A DNA stretch of 64,000 nt, from positions 1,488,001-1,552,000 of the forward strand of contig NZ_CP041040.1 in the NCBI RefSeq assembly GCF_006385575.1. Direction: 5' to 3'. Made by a program: the position numbers and the translations under genes. Each line of letters begins with the position of its first letter. Position 1 is the first letter of the stretch. Below, one piece after another: positions 33,717 to 42,088 of this stretch. This DNA comes from Microbacterium foliorum (lineage in GTDB: Bacteria > Actinomycetota > Actinomycetes > Actinomycetales > Microbacteriaceae). The notes under the pieces are model-generated. The model did not search any database and was not told the origin of the DNA. It saw nothing but the letters and a program-made list of their open reading frames with translations.

Positions 33717-34745
33717 ATGCGGTTGTTCAGCGTAGGCGCAGGAGCGTCGGACGAGCGAGGGCAGCAGAGCACGGCAGAGCACCCGTCCGCGCCCATTCCC
33801 ATCGTCGGTCCGGGAATAGGAGAGAGCATCCGCGTGCCTCTCGGCGAGACCGGGCTCGATACCTTTCCCTTGATGCTCGGTGCGGCCGAGTTCGGCTGGA
33901 ACGTCGATCTCGAGACGAGCCACGGCATCCTCGATCGATACGTCGAGTTCGGCGGCAACGCGATCCACACTGCCGACGGCTTCTCCGGTGGCCGCAGTGA
34001 GCACATCATCGGCCAGTGGCTGCAGTCCAGAGGACGGCGTGATGGCGTCCTGTTGAGTGTGCGGATCGGAGCCCACGCCGACAACCCGGGTCTCGGCTCC
34101 GTCAATCTCGTGCGCGCGGTCGAGGGCTCGCTCACGCGTCTGGGCGTCGATCGCATCGACGTGCTGTATCTCGACGCGACGCTCGACCGGACGACGAACC
34201 TCGAAGACACGCTCGCGACCGTCGAGTGGATGATCGACGCGGGCAAGATCGGCGCCCTCGGAGCGTTCGGATTCGCACCGGAGCGGCTTGTCGAGGCACG
34301 CATCCTCGCGTCCGCCGGGTACCCGCGCGTCGAGGTGATCGATTCTCCGTACAACCTCATCCGTCGTCAGCCCTTCGAGGGAGATCTGCGTCTCGTCGCC
34401 GGCGCACAGAGTCTCGCCGTCACGCCGTCGCACGCTCTCGAGCACGGTTTCCTGTCGGGCAGACACCGCAGCAAGGCACTGACCTCGCACGGCGTGCGCG
34501 GAGAGCAGCTGCGCGGTCACCTGAACCGTCGTGGCACGAAGGTCCTGCGCGCTCTCGACCAGGTGGCGACCGAACTCGAGGTTCCGGTGGCGGCCGTGTC
34601 CATCGCCTGGCTTCTCGCGCAGCGCACCGTCGCGGCTCCGATCGTCAACACCTTCGCGACCGACCACGTCGACGAGCTGATGCAGGGCGCCGGCGTCACG
34701 CTTTCGCGCGCACAGGTCGCCGAACTCACGCGCGCCGGCAACTGA
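33717..34745 (+). CDS. aldo/keto reductase-like protein lacking the catalytic tetrad
   Basis: A 342-residue protein with clear aldo/keto reductase (AKR) fold: GGNAIHTADGFSGGRSEHIIG, DRIDVLYLD, GKIGALGAFGF and EVPVAAVSIAWLLAQ. All four catalytic positions are changed: Asp to His84 (IHTAD, normally IDTAD), Tyr to Phe89 (DGF, normally Y), Lys to Arg116 (SVRIG, normally TKVG) and His to Asp153 (LYLD, normally ..H). It is therefore probably not a normal reductase; a binding or regulatory role is possible. A soluble extension of about 45 residues precedes the barrel. ATG at 33717 follows GAGGA. Downstream of pnp but separated by its terminator. Confidence 0.85.
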   Translation: MRLFSVGAGASDERGQQSTAEHPSAPIPIVGPGIGESIRVPLGETGLDTFPLMLGAAEFGWNVDLETSHGILDRYVEFGGNAIHTADGFSGGRSEHIIGQWLQSRGRRDGVLLSVRIGAHADNPGLGSVNLVRAVEGSLTRLGVDRIDVLYLDATLDRTTNLEDTLATVEWMIDAGKIGALGAFGFAPERLVEARILASAGYPRVEVIDSPYNLIRRQPFEGDLRLVAGAQSLAVTPSHALEHGFLSGRHRSKALTSHGVRGEQLRGHLNRRGTKVLRALDQVATELEVPVAAVSIAWLLAQRTVAAPIVNTFATDHVDELMQGAGVTLSRAQVAELTRAGN

Positions 34746-34825
34746 GCGTCGTAACGCCTGTGTCACAGACCTGGCATAGGGTGGAGTGAATCCCGGCGGA
34801 CGCTGTCGATGAAGCGAGCGAGTTT

Positions 34826-35428
34826 GTGACGCATTACATATATCTGGTCAGACACGGTGAACATCAGGACGCCGAACACGGTCTCGCCGACGGCCCCCTG
34901 TCGCCGCGCGGCCAGCGTCAGGCCGAACTCATCGCTGACCGGCTCTCAGGACTCCCGCTCGACGCCGTCTGGCACTCGCCCCTCCTGCGTGCGAACGAGA
35001 CGGCTCGGGCGATCGCGCAACGACTTCCGTCGGTCGACCCTGAGCCGACCGCGCTGCTCTTCGACTGCGTTCCCACGGGTATGACCGACGAGACCCCCGC
35101 GGCCTACGAGCCGTTCTTCGGGTCGGTCACCGAGGCCGAGCTCGACGCCGGCCGTGCCCAGATGTTCGACGCGGTCAACGAGTTCCTGGTGCGCAAGCCG
35201 GGTGACGTGCACGAGGTGCTCATCACCCACAACTTCGTGATCTCATGGTTCGTGCGAGAGGTCCTCGGCGCCCCGGAGTGGCGGTGGATGACTCTGAATC
35301 AGGCGCACTGCGGGCTGACCGTGATCGCGCAGAAGCAGGGGCGTCCGTGGACGCTGCTCACTCACAACGACACCGGGCATCTTCCGGTCGAGCTGCGCAC
35401 GGGCATCCCCGACGCCATGCCGGTCTGA
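34826..35428 (+). CDS. histidine phosphatase family protein
   Basis: A 200-residue phosphatase of the phosphoglycerate mutase-like branch. The phospho-accepting His sits in LVRHGEHQD near residue 9. SPLLRANETA follows and the second catalytic His is in VLITHNFVISWFV. Expected to remove phosphate from small molecules, substrate unknown. GTG at 34826 gives a normal N-terminus; a possible -10 (TAGGGT) lies at 34777-34782. It precedes dapB by 59 bases, but dapB has its own leaderless promoter. Confidence 0.87.
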   Translation: MTHYIYLVRHGEHQDAEHGLADGPLSPRGQRQAELIADRLSGLPLDAVWHSPLLRANETARAIAQRLPSVDPEPTALLFDCVPTGMTDETPAAYEPFFGSVTEAELDAGRAQMFDAVNEFLVRKPGDVHEVLITHNFVISWFVREVLGAPEWRWMTLNQAHCGLTVIAQKQGRPWTLLTHNDTGHLPVELRTGIPDAMPV

Positions 35429-35475
35429 TTCCCGATACCCCGGCCCGCCGCGGCGGTCAGGGCGCCGCCGAGAAA

Positions 35476-35481
35476 TAGACT
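35476..35481 (+). promoter_or_regulatory. -10 hexamer TAGACT, leaderless dapB
   Basis: TAGACT ends 6 bases before the dapB ATG at 35488. Confidence 0.55.
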
Positions 35482-35487
35482 GAACGC

Positions 35488-36228
35488 ATGACCACGCAGG
35501 TAGCACTCGTCGGCGGAACCGGGAAGCTCGGATCGATCATCGGTGCGGTGATCGATGGGCTCGAGGGCTTCGAGGTGAGTCGCGTGCTCACCTCTCGAAG
35601 CGACCTCGCGGAGCTCGACGGGGCGGATCTCGTGATCGACGCCACCACCCCTCAGGTGAGCGTCGACGTCGTCCGCGCGGCGGTGGAGCGTCGGATCAAC
35701 GTCCTGGTGGCGACTTCCGGATGGTCCACGGAACGCATCGCTCTGGTGCGTCCACTCGTGGAGAACGCCGGAACCGGGGCCGTCTTCATCCCGAACTTCT
35801 CGCTGGGATCGGTACTCGGCTCGGCACTCGCTGCCGCGGCCGCGCCGTTCTTCGGATCGGTCGAGATCGTGGAGGCGCATCACGAGGCGAAGGTCGACTC
35901 TCCGAGTGGCACCGCGGTGCGCACCGCCGAACTCATCGCAGCGGCTCGAGCCGAGCAGGGGCCCGTCAGCGCTCCGCACGCCGACCAGCGCGCGCGGGGG
36001 CAGCAGGTGGGCAGCGTGCCGATCCATTCGCTCCGGCGCCCTGGCGTCATCGCGAAGCAGGAGGTCATCCTCTCGGGCCCGGGCGAATCCCTGACGTTCA
36101 CTCACGACACGGTCGAGCCTGCGCTCGCATACGCTCCGGGCATCCGGTTGGCAGTCCCGTTCGCGGCGCAGGCGAACGGGGTCTTCGTGGGGCTGGAGAG
36201 CATGATCGACATCGGCATCCGCTCGTGA
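35488..36228 (+). CDS. dapB: 4-hydroxy-tetrahydrodipicolinate reductase
   Basis: A 246-residue NAD(P)H enzyme that reduces hydroxytetrahydrodipicolinate in the lysine/diaminopimelate pathway. The Rossmann motif VGGTGKLG replaces the more usual GxxGxxG with an alternate spacing. The catalytic/substrate block EAHHEAKVDSPSGTA contains the conserved His-His and Lys. Leaderless start at 35488. Its stop overlaps the next gene start (TGATG). dapA and dapF lie 5.5 and 19 kb downstream. Confidence 0.95.
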   Translation: MTTQVALVGGTGKLGSIIGAVIDGLEGFEVSRVLTSRSDLAELDGADLVIDATTPQVSVDVVRAAVERRINVLVATSGWSTERIALVRPLVENAGTGAVFIPNFSLGSVLGSALAAAAAPFFGSVEIVEAHHEAKVDSPSGTAVRTAELIAAARAEQGPVSAPHADQRARGQQVGSVPIHSLRRPGVIAKQEVILSGPGESLTFTHDTVEPALAYAPGIRLAVPFAAQANGVFVGLESMIDIGIRS

Positions 36229-36662
36229 TGTCGCGAATCGGCGTGGGCCTCATGGCTGCGGCGCTGCTGCTCTATCTGGCGGTCGCCGTCTGGCTGGCCG
36301 TGATGTTCTTCGCCGTCGGGACACCGGTGTCGATCGGCATGGGGGTCGCGTTGATCGTGCTCGCTCCGATCGGCGCCTGGGCGCTCATCCGCGAGATGCA
36401 GTTCGGGTTCGCCGCCGATCGGCTGGGTCGTGCGCTCGATGCCGAAGGTGGCATGCCCGAGGCGGAGTCCGAGCTCACCCCCAGTGGACGTATCGCGCGA
36501 GCGGACGCCGACCCGCTGATCGCGAGGTACGCGGGGGAAGCGGACGCCGCGCCGACGGACTGGCGTGCGCGGTACCGCCTCGGTGTGGTTCAGGATGCGG
36601 CGGGGCGCCGCAAGGACGCCCGCGCCAGCATCCGCCAGGCGATTCGCATCGCCCGCGGCTGA
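36228..36662 (+). CDS. membrane-anchored tetratricopeptide-like protein
   Basis: A 144-residue protein with two N-terminal transmembrane helices (about residues 7-27 and 34-52). A soluble part ends in a single TPR-like helical hairpin (DWRARYRLGVVQDAAGRRKDARASIRQAIRI). Function unknown. The ATG overlaps the dapB stop (TGATG), and genes encoding similar small proteins are found after dapB in related actinobacteria, so it is probably co-expressed for a housekeeping role. One repeat is too few for a confident TPR call. Confidence 0.75.
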   Translation: MSRIGVGLMAAALLLYLAVAVWLAVMFFAVGTPVSIGMGVALIVLAPIGAWALIREMQFGFAADRLGRALDAEGGMPEAESELTPSGRIARADADPLIARYAGEADAAPTDWRARYRLGVVQDAAGRRKDARASIRQAIRIARG

Positions 36663-36668
36663 TCGGAC

Positions 36669-37094
36669 TCAGGCGAGGGTGGCCTCGAGCGTGATCTCGA
36701 TGCCGGCGAGAGCCTGCGAGACCGGGCAGCCGGTCTTCGCCTCAGCAGCGATCCTCTGGAAGTCCTCGGGGGAGAGCCCGGGAACGACGGCGTTGACGTT
36801 CAGGTGGCTTCCGCTGATCCCGACTCCGGGCTTGAAAGTGACCGACGCGCTGGTGTTGACGCGCTCCGGCGGGGTGCCGTTCTCCGAGAGTGCGTGAGAC
36901 AGCGCCATGCTGAAGCACGAGGCGTGAGCCGCAGCGATCAGCTCCTCGGGGGTCGTGGTCGTGTCGCTGCCCTCGCTGCGCGCCTTCCAGTTGATCGGGA
37001 AGGTTCCGAGCTTCGACGAGGAGAACGCGACCGTGCCCGAGCCCTCTGCCAGGGATCCGGTCCAGGTGGTGGTGGCTTCGCTGGTGACGGGCAT
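36669..37094 (-). CDS. OsmC family peroxiredoxin
   Basis: A 141-residue cytoplasmic thiol peroxidase of the OsmC/Ohr family, detoxifying organic hydroperoxides. The two redox-active cysteines are in AAHASCFSMAL and KTGCPVSQAL, with a Glu of the PEEL block nearby. The pattern (GTFPINWKAR, TTTPEELIAAAHASC) fits the OsmC rather than the Ohr subgroup. ATG at 37094 follows GGAGGAAT. Convergent with the dapB operon, 6 bases apart. Confidence 0.92.
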   Translation of the reverse strand: MPVTSEATTTWTGSLAEGSGTVAFSSSKLGTFPINWKARSEGSDTTTTPEELIAAAHASCFSMALSHALSENGTPPERVNTSASVTFKPGVGISGSHLNVNAVVPGLSPEDFQRIAAEAKTGCPVSQALAGIEITLEATLA

Positions 37095-37177
37095 TATTCC
37101 TCCGGTTCTCGCGTCGCGGGATGTGCGCTCGCGTGTGGAGCCAGCCTATCGACCGGTTGTGGCCGACGGAACCGCGC

Positions 37178-37744
37178 TCAGGCCGCGGATGGCCTCCGAC
37201 CGAGGATGCCCGCACGCTGCAGCAGCAGGTAGATCTGGCAGCCGAGGCAGAACGAGAACGCGGCATTCAGGAAGGCCGCGATGAACGCAGCCGCGGTCGC
37301 GATGGGCAGCGCCCACGGCACGCCGGCGAGGTGCAGGGCGAGTCCGATCGTGACGACGAAGAGGCCCACACCCTGCGCGAAGCGAGGAGGGCGAGGGTCC
37401 TCCAGCTCGATGGGGGGTGCGAGTCGGGGCCGCACGAATCGGCGGAACACGACGCCCGAGGGTGCCGTCGCGGGGGAGAGCACGCTCCACAGGAATAGCA
37501 GAGCGATCACCACCGTGAGGAGGAAGCCTGGATCGAGCGCCCGCTGGCCCGGCGACGCGGCGACGATGGCCCATGTGTCGGAGCCGAAGCTCGCAGCTGC
37601 GAGCGGCTGATAGGCGAACCAGCCGAACGACCTCGCGGTCGAGATCCCGATGAGTCCGAGGAAGGTCGCCGCGAGCAGCAGCACGGTCGTGATCGTCGCC
37701 GCGAAGCGCGGACCGCGGGGGTCGATACCTGCGGGAGTGGTCAT
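37178..37744 (-). CDS. DUF4395 membrane protein
   Basis: A 188-residue polytopic membrane protein with four hydrophobic segments in two pairs. It begins with the family block GIDPRGPRFAATITTVLLL. Near the C-terminus FSFCLGCQIYLLL holds a CxxC pair in the last membrane segment. DUF4395 proteins typically occur with thioredoxin-like or sulfur-transfer proteins, and here the thioredoxin gene lies 22 bases upstream on the same strand. A redox or sulfur role for the Cys pair is inferred. ATG at 37744 follows GGAG. Confidence 0.85.
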   Translation of the reverse strand: MTTPAGIDPRGPRFAATITTVLLLAATFLGLIGISTARSFGWFAYQPLAAASFGSDTWAIVAASPGQRALDPGFLLTVVIALLFLWSVLSPATAPSGVVFRRFVRPRLAPPIELEDPRPPRFAQGVGLFVVTIGLALHLAGVPWALPIATAAAFIAAFLNAAFSFCLGCQIYLLLQRAGILGRRPSAA

Positions 37745-37766
37745 CTCTGCTCCAGTCGTTGCGTGC

Positions 37767-38180
37767 TCAGACGGCGGCGAGGGCTTCGGTGAGTGCGTGC
37801 CGGTGCGGCACGCCGTGGAATCGCGCTCGGACGGCGCCGGAGCCATCCACCACGAATGTCGTCGGGGTCTGCAGGACCCTGTATCGCGCCGAGAGCTCAG
37901 GGTTGTGCGTGAGGTCGACCTCGAGATGATGCAGGCCGTCGGAGTGTGCGACGTAGCTCGACAGCATCCTGCGGACCTGGGGGCAGCGCGCGCACATCTC
38001 GGTGCTGAACTGCACGAGCGTGGCGTGCGAGCCGAGCTGCGCCGCACCCGCATCGGCAGGATCGAACAGGAGGTGCCCACCTCCTCGACGCCGTCCGTCG
38101 AGAATCCGCAGCACGATCCCGACGGCGGCGGCGATCACGAGCAGCGCTCCGATCACGACGAGTGCGATTCCGGGCGACAT
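37767..38180 (-). CDS. membrane-anchored thioredoxin family protein
   Basis: A 137-residue protein with one N-terminal transmembrane helix (residues 5-25), a short linker and a thioredoxin fold carrying CARC as the active-site CxxC, then the cis-Pro block QTPTTFVVD. Topology predicts the thioredoxin domain on one membrane face, probably the cytoplasmic side given the Arg-rich segment after the helix. Paired with DUF4395. The ATG follows TATTCT by 6 bases (leaderless). Divergent from thyA, with 96 bases between starts. Confidence 0.87.
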   Translation of the reverse strand: MSPGIALVVIGALLVIAAAVGIVLRILDGRRRGGGHLLFDPADAGAAQLGSHATLVQFSTEMCARCPQVRRMLSSYVAHSDGLHHLEVDLTHNPELSARYRVLQTPTTFVVDGSGAVRARFHGVPHRHALTEALAAV

Positions 38181-38186
38181 GGATAG

Positions 38187-38192
38187 AGAATA
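38187..38192 (-). promoter_or_regulatory. -10 hexamer TATTCT, leaderless thioredoxin gene
   Basis: TATTCT on the minus strand ends 6 bases before the ATG at 38180. Confidence 0.5.
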
Positions 38193-38263
38193 CGGGTGAC
38201 TCGACTACCTCGAGGCCGATGTGTCGCATCGTGACGATCCGACTCTTCCGTCCTCGGGGCGGG

Positions 38264-38269
38264 TAGTCT
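38264..38269 (+). promoter_or_regulatory. -10 hexamer TAGTCT, leaderless thyA
   Basis: TAGTCT ends 7 bases before the thyA ATG at 38277. Confidence 0.55.
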
Positions 38270-38276
38270 GGCACAC

Positions 38277-39086
38277 ATGAGCGCAGCCGTCCCGACGCCG
38301 TATGAAGACCTTCTCCGAGACGTGCTGGAGTCGGGCACCCGCAAGTCGGATCGCACGGGCACCGGGACCACCAGCGTGTTCGGCAGACAGATCCGTTTCG
38401 ATCTCTCCAAGGGCTTCCCGCTGATCACGACGAAGCGCGTGCACTTCAAGTCGATCGCGTACGAGCTCCTGTGGTTCCTCAGGGGCGACTCGAACGTGAA
38501 GTGGCTGCAGGACCACGGCGTCACGATCTGGGACGAGTGGGCCGACGCCTCCGGCGATCTGGGCCCCGTCTACGGAGTCCAGTGGCGCAGCTGGCCGACG
38601 CCCGACGGTGAGAGCATCGATCAGCTCGCGCAGGTGATCGAGCAGATCCGCCAGAATCCCGATTCCCGTCGACTCATCGTGTCAGCCTGGAACCCGGCGG
38701 ACATCCCCGACATGGCCCTGGCGCCGTGCCACGCGCTCTTCCAGTTCTACGTCGCAGACGGCAAGCTCTCCTGCCAGCTCTACCAGCGCAGCGCCGATCT
38801 CTTCCTCGGGGTCCCGTTCAACATCGCGTCCTACGCCCTGCTCACACTGATGGTCGCGCAGCAGGTCGGACTCGAGCCCGGCGACTTCGTCTGGACGGGC
38901 GGCGACTGCCACATCTACGACAACCACCTCGAGCAGGTGAGAGAACAGCTGACTCGCGCCCCCTACCCGTACCCGACCCTGCGATTCGCTCGGAAGCCCG
39001 AGTCGATCCTCGACTACGGCTACGACGACTTCATCGTCGAGGACTACCAGCATCACGCTCCGATCCGGGCGGCGGTCGCGGTATGA
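38277..39086 (+). CDS. thyA: thymidylate synthase
   Basis: A 269-residue folate-dependent enzyme making dTMP from dUMP with methylenetetrahydrofolate, which is oxidised to dihydrofolate. Catalytic Cys151 sits in [21 protein letters not shown] and [20 protein letters not shown] bind dUMP and folate. Full-length for the family. Leaderless start. The stop overlaps folA (ATGA), so the enzyme that regenerates tetrahydrofolate is made with it. Confidence 0.97.
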   Translation: MSAAVPTPYEDLLRDVLESGTRKSDRTGTGTTSVFGRQIRFDLSKGFPLITTKRVHFKSIAYELLWFLRGDSNVKWLQDHGVTIWDEWADASGDLGPVYGVQWRSWPTPDGESIDQLAQVIEQIRQNPDSRRLIVSAWNPADIPDMALAPCHALFQFYVADGKLSCQLYQRSADLFLGVPFNIASYALLTLMVAQQVGLEPGDFVWTGGDCHIYDNHLEQVREQLTRAPYPYPTLRFARKPESILDYGYDDFIVEDYQHHAPIRAAVAV

Positions 39087-39559
39087 CCTGGGTCGGGCTG
39101 ATCTGGGCTGAGGCCCATGGTGGCGTCATCGGAGCAGAGGGCGGCATGCCCTGGAACGTTCCCGAGGATCTCGCCCATTTCAAAGAAGTCACGCTGGGCG
39201 CCCCTGTGATCATGGGACGCAAGACCTGGGACTCGCTTCCTGAGCGTTTCCGTCCGCTCCCCGGGCGCGAGAACATCGTCATCACCCGCCAGCAGGACTG
39301 GTCCGCAGACGGGGCACGTCGCGCGGCGGCGGTGACGGATGCCGTGCGCGGCCACGACAAGGTCTGGATCATCGGGGGAGCTGAGATCTTCCGCCTCGTG
39401 ATCGCCGACGCCGACCGTCTCGAGGTCACGGAGCTCGACATCGATGTCACCGGTGACGCCTACGCGCCGTCCAAAGCCGGGTGGCGCCTCGTCGACGAGG
39501 GGGAGTGGCAGACGTCGCGCTCCGGCATCCGCTACCGCTTCCTCGGATACGAGCGCTGA
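39083..39559 (+). CDS. folA: dihydrofolate reductase
   Basis: A 158-residue NADPH enzyme regenerating tetrahydrofolate from the dihydrofolate made by ThyA. Hallmarks are [28 protein letters not shown] (active-site acid Glu in PEDL, where Asp is common), [23 protein letters not shown] and WIIGGAEIF. Four-base ATGA overlap with thyA and one-base TGATG overlap with the next SDR gene imply one translated operon. Confidence 0.96.
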   Translation: MTWVGLIWAEAHGGVIGAEGGMPWNVPEDLAHFKEVTLGAPVIMGRKTWDSLPERFRPLPGRENIVITRQQDWSADGARRAAAVTDAVRGHDKVWIIGGAEIFRLVIADADRLEVTELDIDVTGDAYAPSKAGWRLVDEGEWQTSRSGIRYRFLGYER

Positions 39560-40320
39560 TGCCCACCGCTCTGATCACGGGTGCGAGCGCCGGGCTCGGC
39601 GCCGAGTTCGCGCGCCAGCTCGCCCGACGCCGAGCCGACCTGATCCTCGTCGCGCGCTCTGAGGGCGACCTCGAGGCCGTGGCCGCCGAGTTGCGCAGCG
39701 AGCACGGCATCGCCGTCGAGGTGCTCCCCGCCGACCTGTCGGTCGACAGCGACGTCCAGCGCGTGGCCGACCGTCTCCGCGACACCTCCGATCCGGTGGA
39801 TCTGCTCGTCAACAACGCCGGGTTCGGGCTGCCGCTCCAGTTCGCCGACAACGACATCGACGACGAGGTGCGCCACCTGCGTGTTCACGTCGAGGCGTCG
39901 ATGCGCCTCATGCACGCTGCGCTGCAGTCGATGCGAGGCCGCGGCGGCCGCATCGTCAACGTCGCATCCGTCGCCGGGTTCATCTCGCGCTCGACGTATT
40001 CCGCGTGCAAGAGCTGGCTGATCGGCTTCAGTCGCTGGGCGAATGCGGAGTACTCCCGCGACCGCGTCACTGTCACCGCGGTGTGCCCCGGGTTCACGCA
40101 CACTTCGTTCCACGAGCGGATGGGGCTGCGACCGGGGCACGAGGGTGTTCCCGAATTCATGTGGCTCGATGCGCGCGCAGTCGTTCGAGAAGGGCTTCGC
40201 GACGCGGCGCGCGGCAAGTCCGTCTCGATCCCGTCTCTGCGTTACAAGGCGATCGTCGCCGTCGCCGGCCTGCTGCCGAGTGGGCTGACCTCCGGCGTCG
40301 CACGGCGCGGCCGCGTCTGA
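39559..40320 (+). CDS. short-chain dehydrogenase/reductase
   Basis: A 253-residue classical SDR: cofactor loop TGASAGLG at the N-terminus, NNAGFG near residue 80, catalytic Ser in VASVAG, and YSACK as the YxxxK motif. The Arg after the second strand (VARSE) favours NADP(H). The substrate is unknown; the location after thyA-folA does not by itself indicate a pterin substrate, though a folate-related role is conceivable. The ATG overlaps the folA stop by one base (TGATG). Confidence 0.9.
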   Translation: MPTALITGASAGLGAEFARQLARRRADLILVARSEGDLEAVAAELRSEHGIAVEVLPADLSVDSDVQRVADRLRDTSDPVDLLVNNAGFGLPLQFADNDIDDEVRHLRVHVEASMRLMHAALQSMRGRGGRIVNVASVAGFISRSTYSACKSWLIGFSRWANAEYSRDRVTVTAVCPGFTHTSFHERMGLRPGHEGVPEFMWLDARAVVREGLRDAARGKSVSIPSLRYKAIVAVAGLLPSGLTSGVARRGRV

Positions 40321-40374
40321 CGTCATCGGCCGCGGTGACTCCCGGCCCAGTGTGAGCCGGCGGACGTGTGCGCG

Positions 40375-40914
40375 TCAGCCGAACCTGCCGAGACGGATGC
40401 CGGCGTACGTGATGGCGGCGACGGTCTCGCCATCGGTGATCCGCCCGTCCGCGATCATCGAGAGCACCTCTGCGAGCGGCACCCACGAGACGGCGGCTAT
40501 GCCCTCCTCAGCTTGTGCGTGCGCCGGGTCGTCGGCACGCGCCAGCCCCCGAGCGAGGAACACATGCTCCGGAGCGTCGGCGATGCCGTTCAACGCGTTC
40601 ATGGTTCCGAGGTGCACCCACTCATCGGCCACGAAGCCGGTCTCCTCCAGCAGTTCGCGTCGAGCGGCCACGATCGCGTCTTCGCCGTCGCTGCCCCCGG
40701 CAGGGACCTCGATCGATCGACCGGTCGTGTAGCGCTCCAGCGTCACCAGACAGACGCGTTCCTCTTCGTCGATCGCGACCACGAAGACGGCCGCGTGGCG
40801 CATGGTCACGACGCCGTAGATCCCGTCTCCGCCGGGCCCGGTGATCCGGTCCTCCCTGACCTCGATCCAGGGATTCGAATACACCGTGGACGATTCATGC
40901 GTGACCCATGTCAT
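40375..40914 (-). CDS. NUDIX hydrolase (ADP-ribose pyrophosphatase-like)
   Basis: A 179-residue pyrophosphohydrolase. The Nudix box GGSDGEDAIVAARRELLEETGF is complete, with catalytic RELLEE glutamates. The preceding EVPAGG and the tyrosine-rich N-terminus (SNPWIEVREDRI) resemble ADP-ribose/ADP-sugar pyrophosphatases. ATG at 40914 follows TAGGCT by 7 bases (leaderless); readings extended further upstream lack support. Divergent from dapA, convergent with the SDR gene. Confidence 0.9.
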   Translation of the reverse strand: MTWVTHESSTVYSNPWIEVREDRITGPGGDGIYGVVTMRHAAVFVVAIDEEERVCLVTLERYTTGRSIEVPAGGSDGEDAIVAARRELLEETGFVADEWVHLGTMNALNGIADAPEHVFLARGLARADDPAHAQAEEGIAAVSWVPLAEVLSMIADGRITDGETVAAITYAGIRLGRFG

Positions 40915-40921
40915 GCAGACG

Positions 40922-40927
40922 AGCCTA
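40922..40927 (-). promoter_or_regulatory. -10 hexamer TAGGCT, leaderless nudix gene
   Basis: TAGGCT on the minus strand ends 7 bases before the ATG at 40914. Confidence 0.5.
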
Positions 40928-41030
40928 GGCGCCTCCCTATGATCGACTGCATGGGCTGGCTCTTCGGCAGGAAGGGAGCGCGGTGACGTCATCCTCCATG
41001 CCCCGTCTGGGTGACGGGCATGCGAACCGA

Positions 41031-41036
41031 TACGCT
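41031..41036 (+). promoter_or_regulatory. -10 hexamer TACGCT, leaderless dapA
   Basis: TACGCT ends 6 bases before the dapA ATG at 41043 and decides that start over the in-frame ATG at 40983. Confidence 0.55.
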
Positions 41037-41042
41037 GGGGGC

Positions 41043-42020
41043 ATGACGCACTCGGGCAACCCTTTCGGACAGGTTCTCGTCGCGCTCGTCACTCCGATGA
41101 CGGCCGACGGTGAAGTCGATTGGCCCGCTGTCGAGAAGCACATCGATGACGTCATCACCGCCGGTGCTGACGGAATCGTCGTGACGGGAACGACCGGCGA
41201 GACCTCGACCCTGACGGACCCCGAGAAGCTCAAGCTCGTCGAGGTCGGGAAGTCCGTCTCCGCCGGCCGCGCGAAGATCATCACGGGCGGCGGATCCAAC
41301 GAGACCGCGCACGCGATCGAGCTGTACAAGGCCAGCGAGAAGGCAGGCGCCGACGGCATCATGATCGTCACGCCCTATTACAACAAGCCGACGCAGGCCG
41401 GCATCCTGACCCACTTCCGGCTCGTGGCAGATGCCACCGACCTCCCGGTGATCCTCTACGACATCCCGGGACGCACGGGTGTGCCGATCAAGTACGAGAC
41501 CATCCTCCGACTGGCCAAGCACCCGAACATCCTCGCCGTGAAGGACGCCAAGGGCGACTTCTCCGAGGTGAGCCGCGTCTTGAACCAGACCGACCTCATG
41601 TATTTCTCGGGTGACGACGCCAACGTGCTGCCGCACCTCGCGATCGGCGCGACCGGCTTGATCGGCGTGACCGCGAATGTCGCGTCGGCGCCGTACAGGA
41701 CCATCATCGACGCCGTCAACCGCGGCGATCTCGCCACCGCGACCGCTGAGCACAAGCGGCTCGAGCCGCTGGTGCGCGCCGTCATGACGCACGTGCCCGG
41801 CACTGTCGCGGCGAAGTACATCCTGCACGGGCTCGGTCGCATCTCGAGCCCACGCGTACGTCTGCCGCTCGTCGGACCCGAAGAGTGGGAGGCCGCTCTC
41901 ATCGAGGACGAGCTCGATCTCGTGAGGGACGTCCACGGCGCAGACTTCTCCAACTTCCGCCCCGACCGCAACGCGGCCGCGGGCGGTGCCCTGCCGAAGG
42001 TGCACGGCACAACCCGCTGA
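41043..42020 (+). CDS. dapA: 4-hydroxy-tetrahydrodipicolinate synthase
   Basis: A 325-residue TIM-barrel aldolase condensing pyruvate with aspartate semialdehyde, the first committed step to lysine and diaminopimelate. Schiff-base Lys167 lies in AVKDAKGD. GTTGETSTL binds the carboxylate and TPYYNKP supplies the catalytic Tyr pair region. The C-terminal tail is slightly longer than in E. coli. A leaderless promoter fixes the ATG at 41043. RNase J follows after a 68-base gap, the usual actinobacterial order. Confidence 0.96.
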   Translation: MTHSGNPFGQVLVALVTPMTADGEVDWPAVEKHIDDVITAGADGIVVTGTTGETSTLTDPEKLKLVEVGKSVSAGRAKIITGGGSNETAHAIELYKASEKAGADGIMIVTPYYNKPTQAGILTHFRLVADATDLPVILYDIPGRTGVPIKYETILRLAKHPNILAVKDAKGDFSEVSRVLNQTDLMYFSGDDANVLPHLAIGATGLIGVTANVASAPYRTIIDAVNRGDLATATAEHKRLEPLVRAVMTHVPGTVAAKYILHGLGRISSPRVRLPLVGPEEWEAALIEDELDLVRDVHGADFSNFRPDRNAAAGGALPKVHGTTR

Positions 42021-42025
42021 CACCG

Positions 42026-42043
42026 GACGCGGTGAGCCGCGTC
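42026..42043 (+). terminator. small hairpin between dapA and rnj
   Basis: GACGCGG-TGAG-CCGCGTC, a 7-bp stem with a 4-base loop, just after the dapA stop. It may attenuate read-through into rnj. Confidence 0.4.
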
Positions 42044-42088
42044 ACAACGAACGAACGGGCGCGTCGAGCGTCCGACTGAGGAGACAGC

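Noticed and set aside
40939-40986. 15-codon frame between the nudix gene and dapA
   Set aside because: Very short, no ribosome-binding site, and it overlaps the region before the dapA promoter. A leader peptide cannot be supported.
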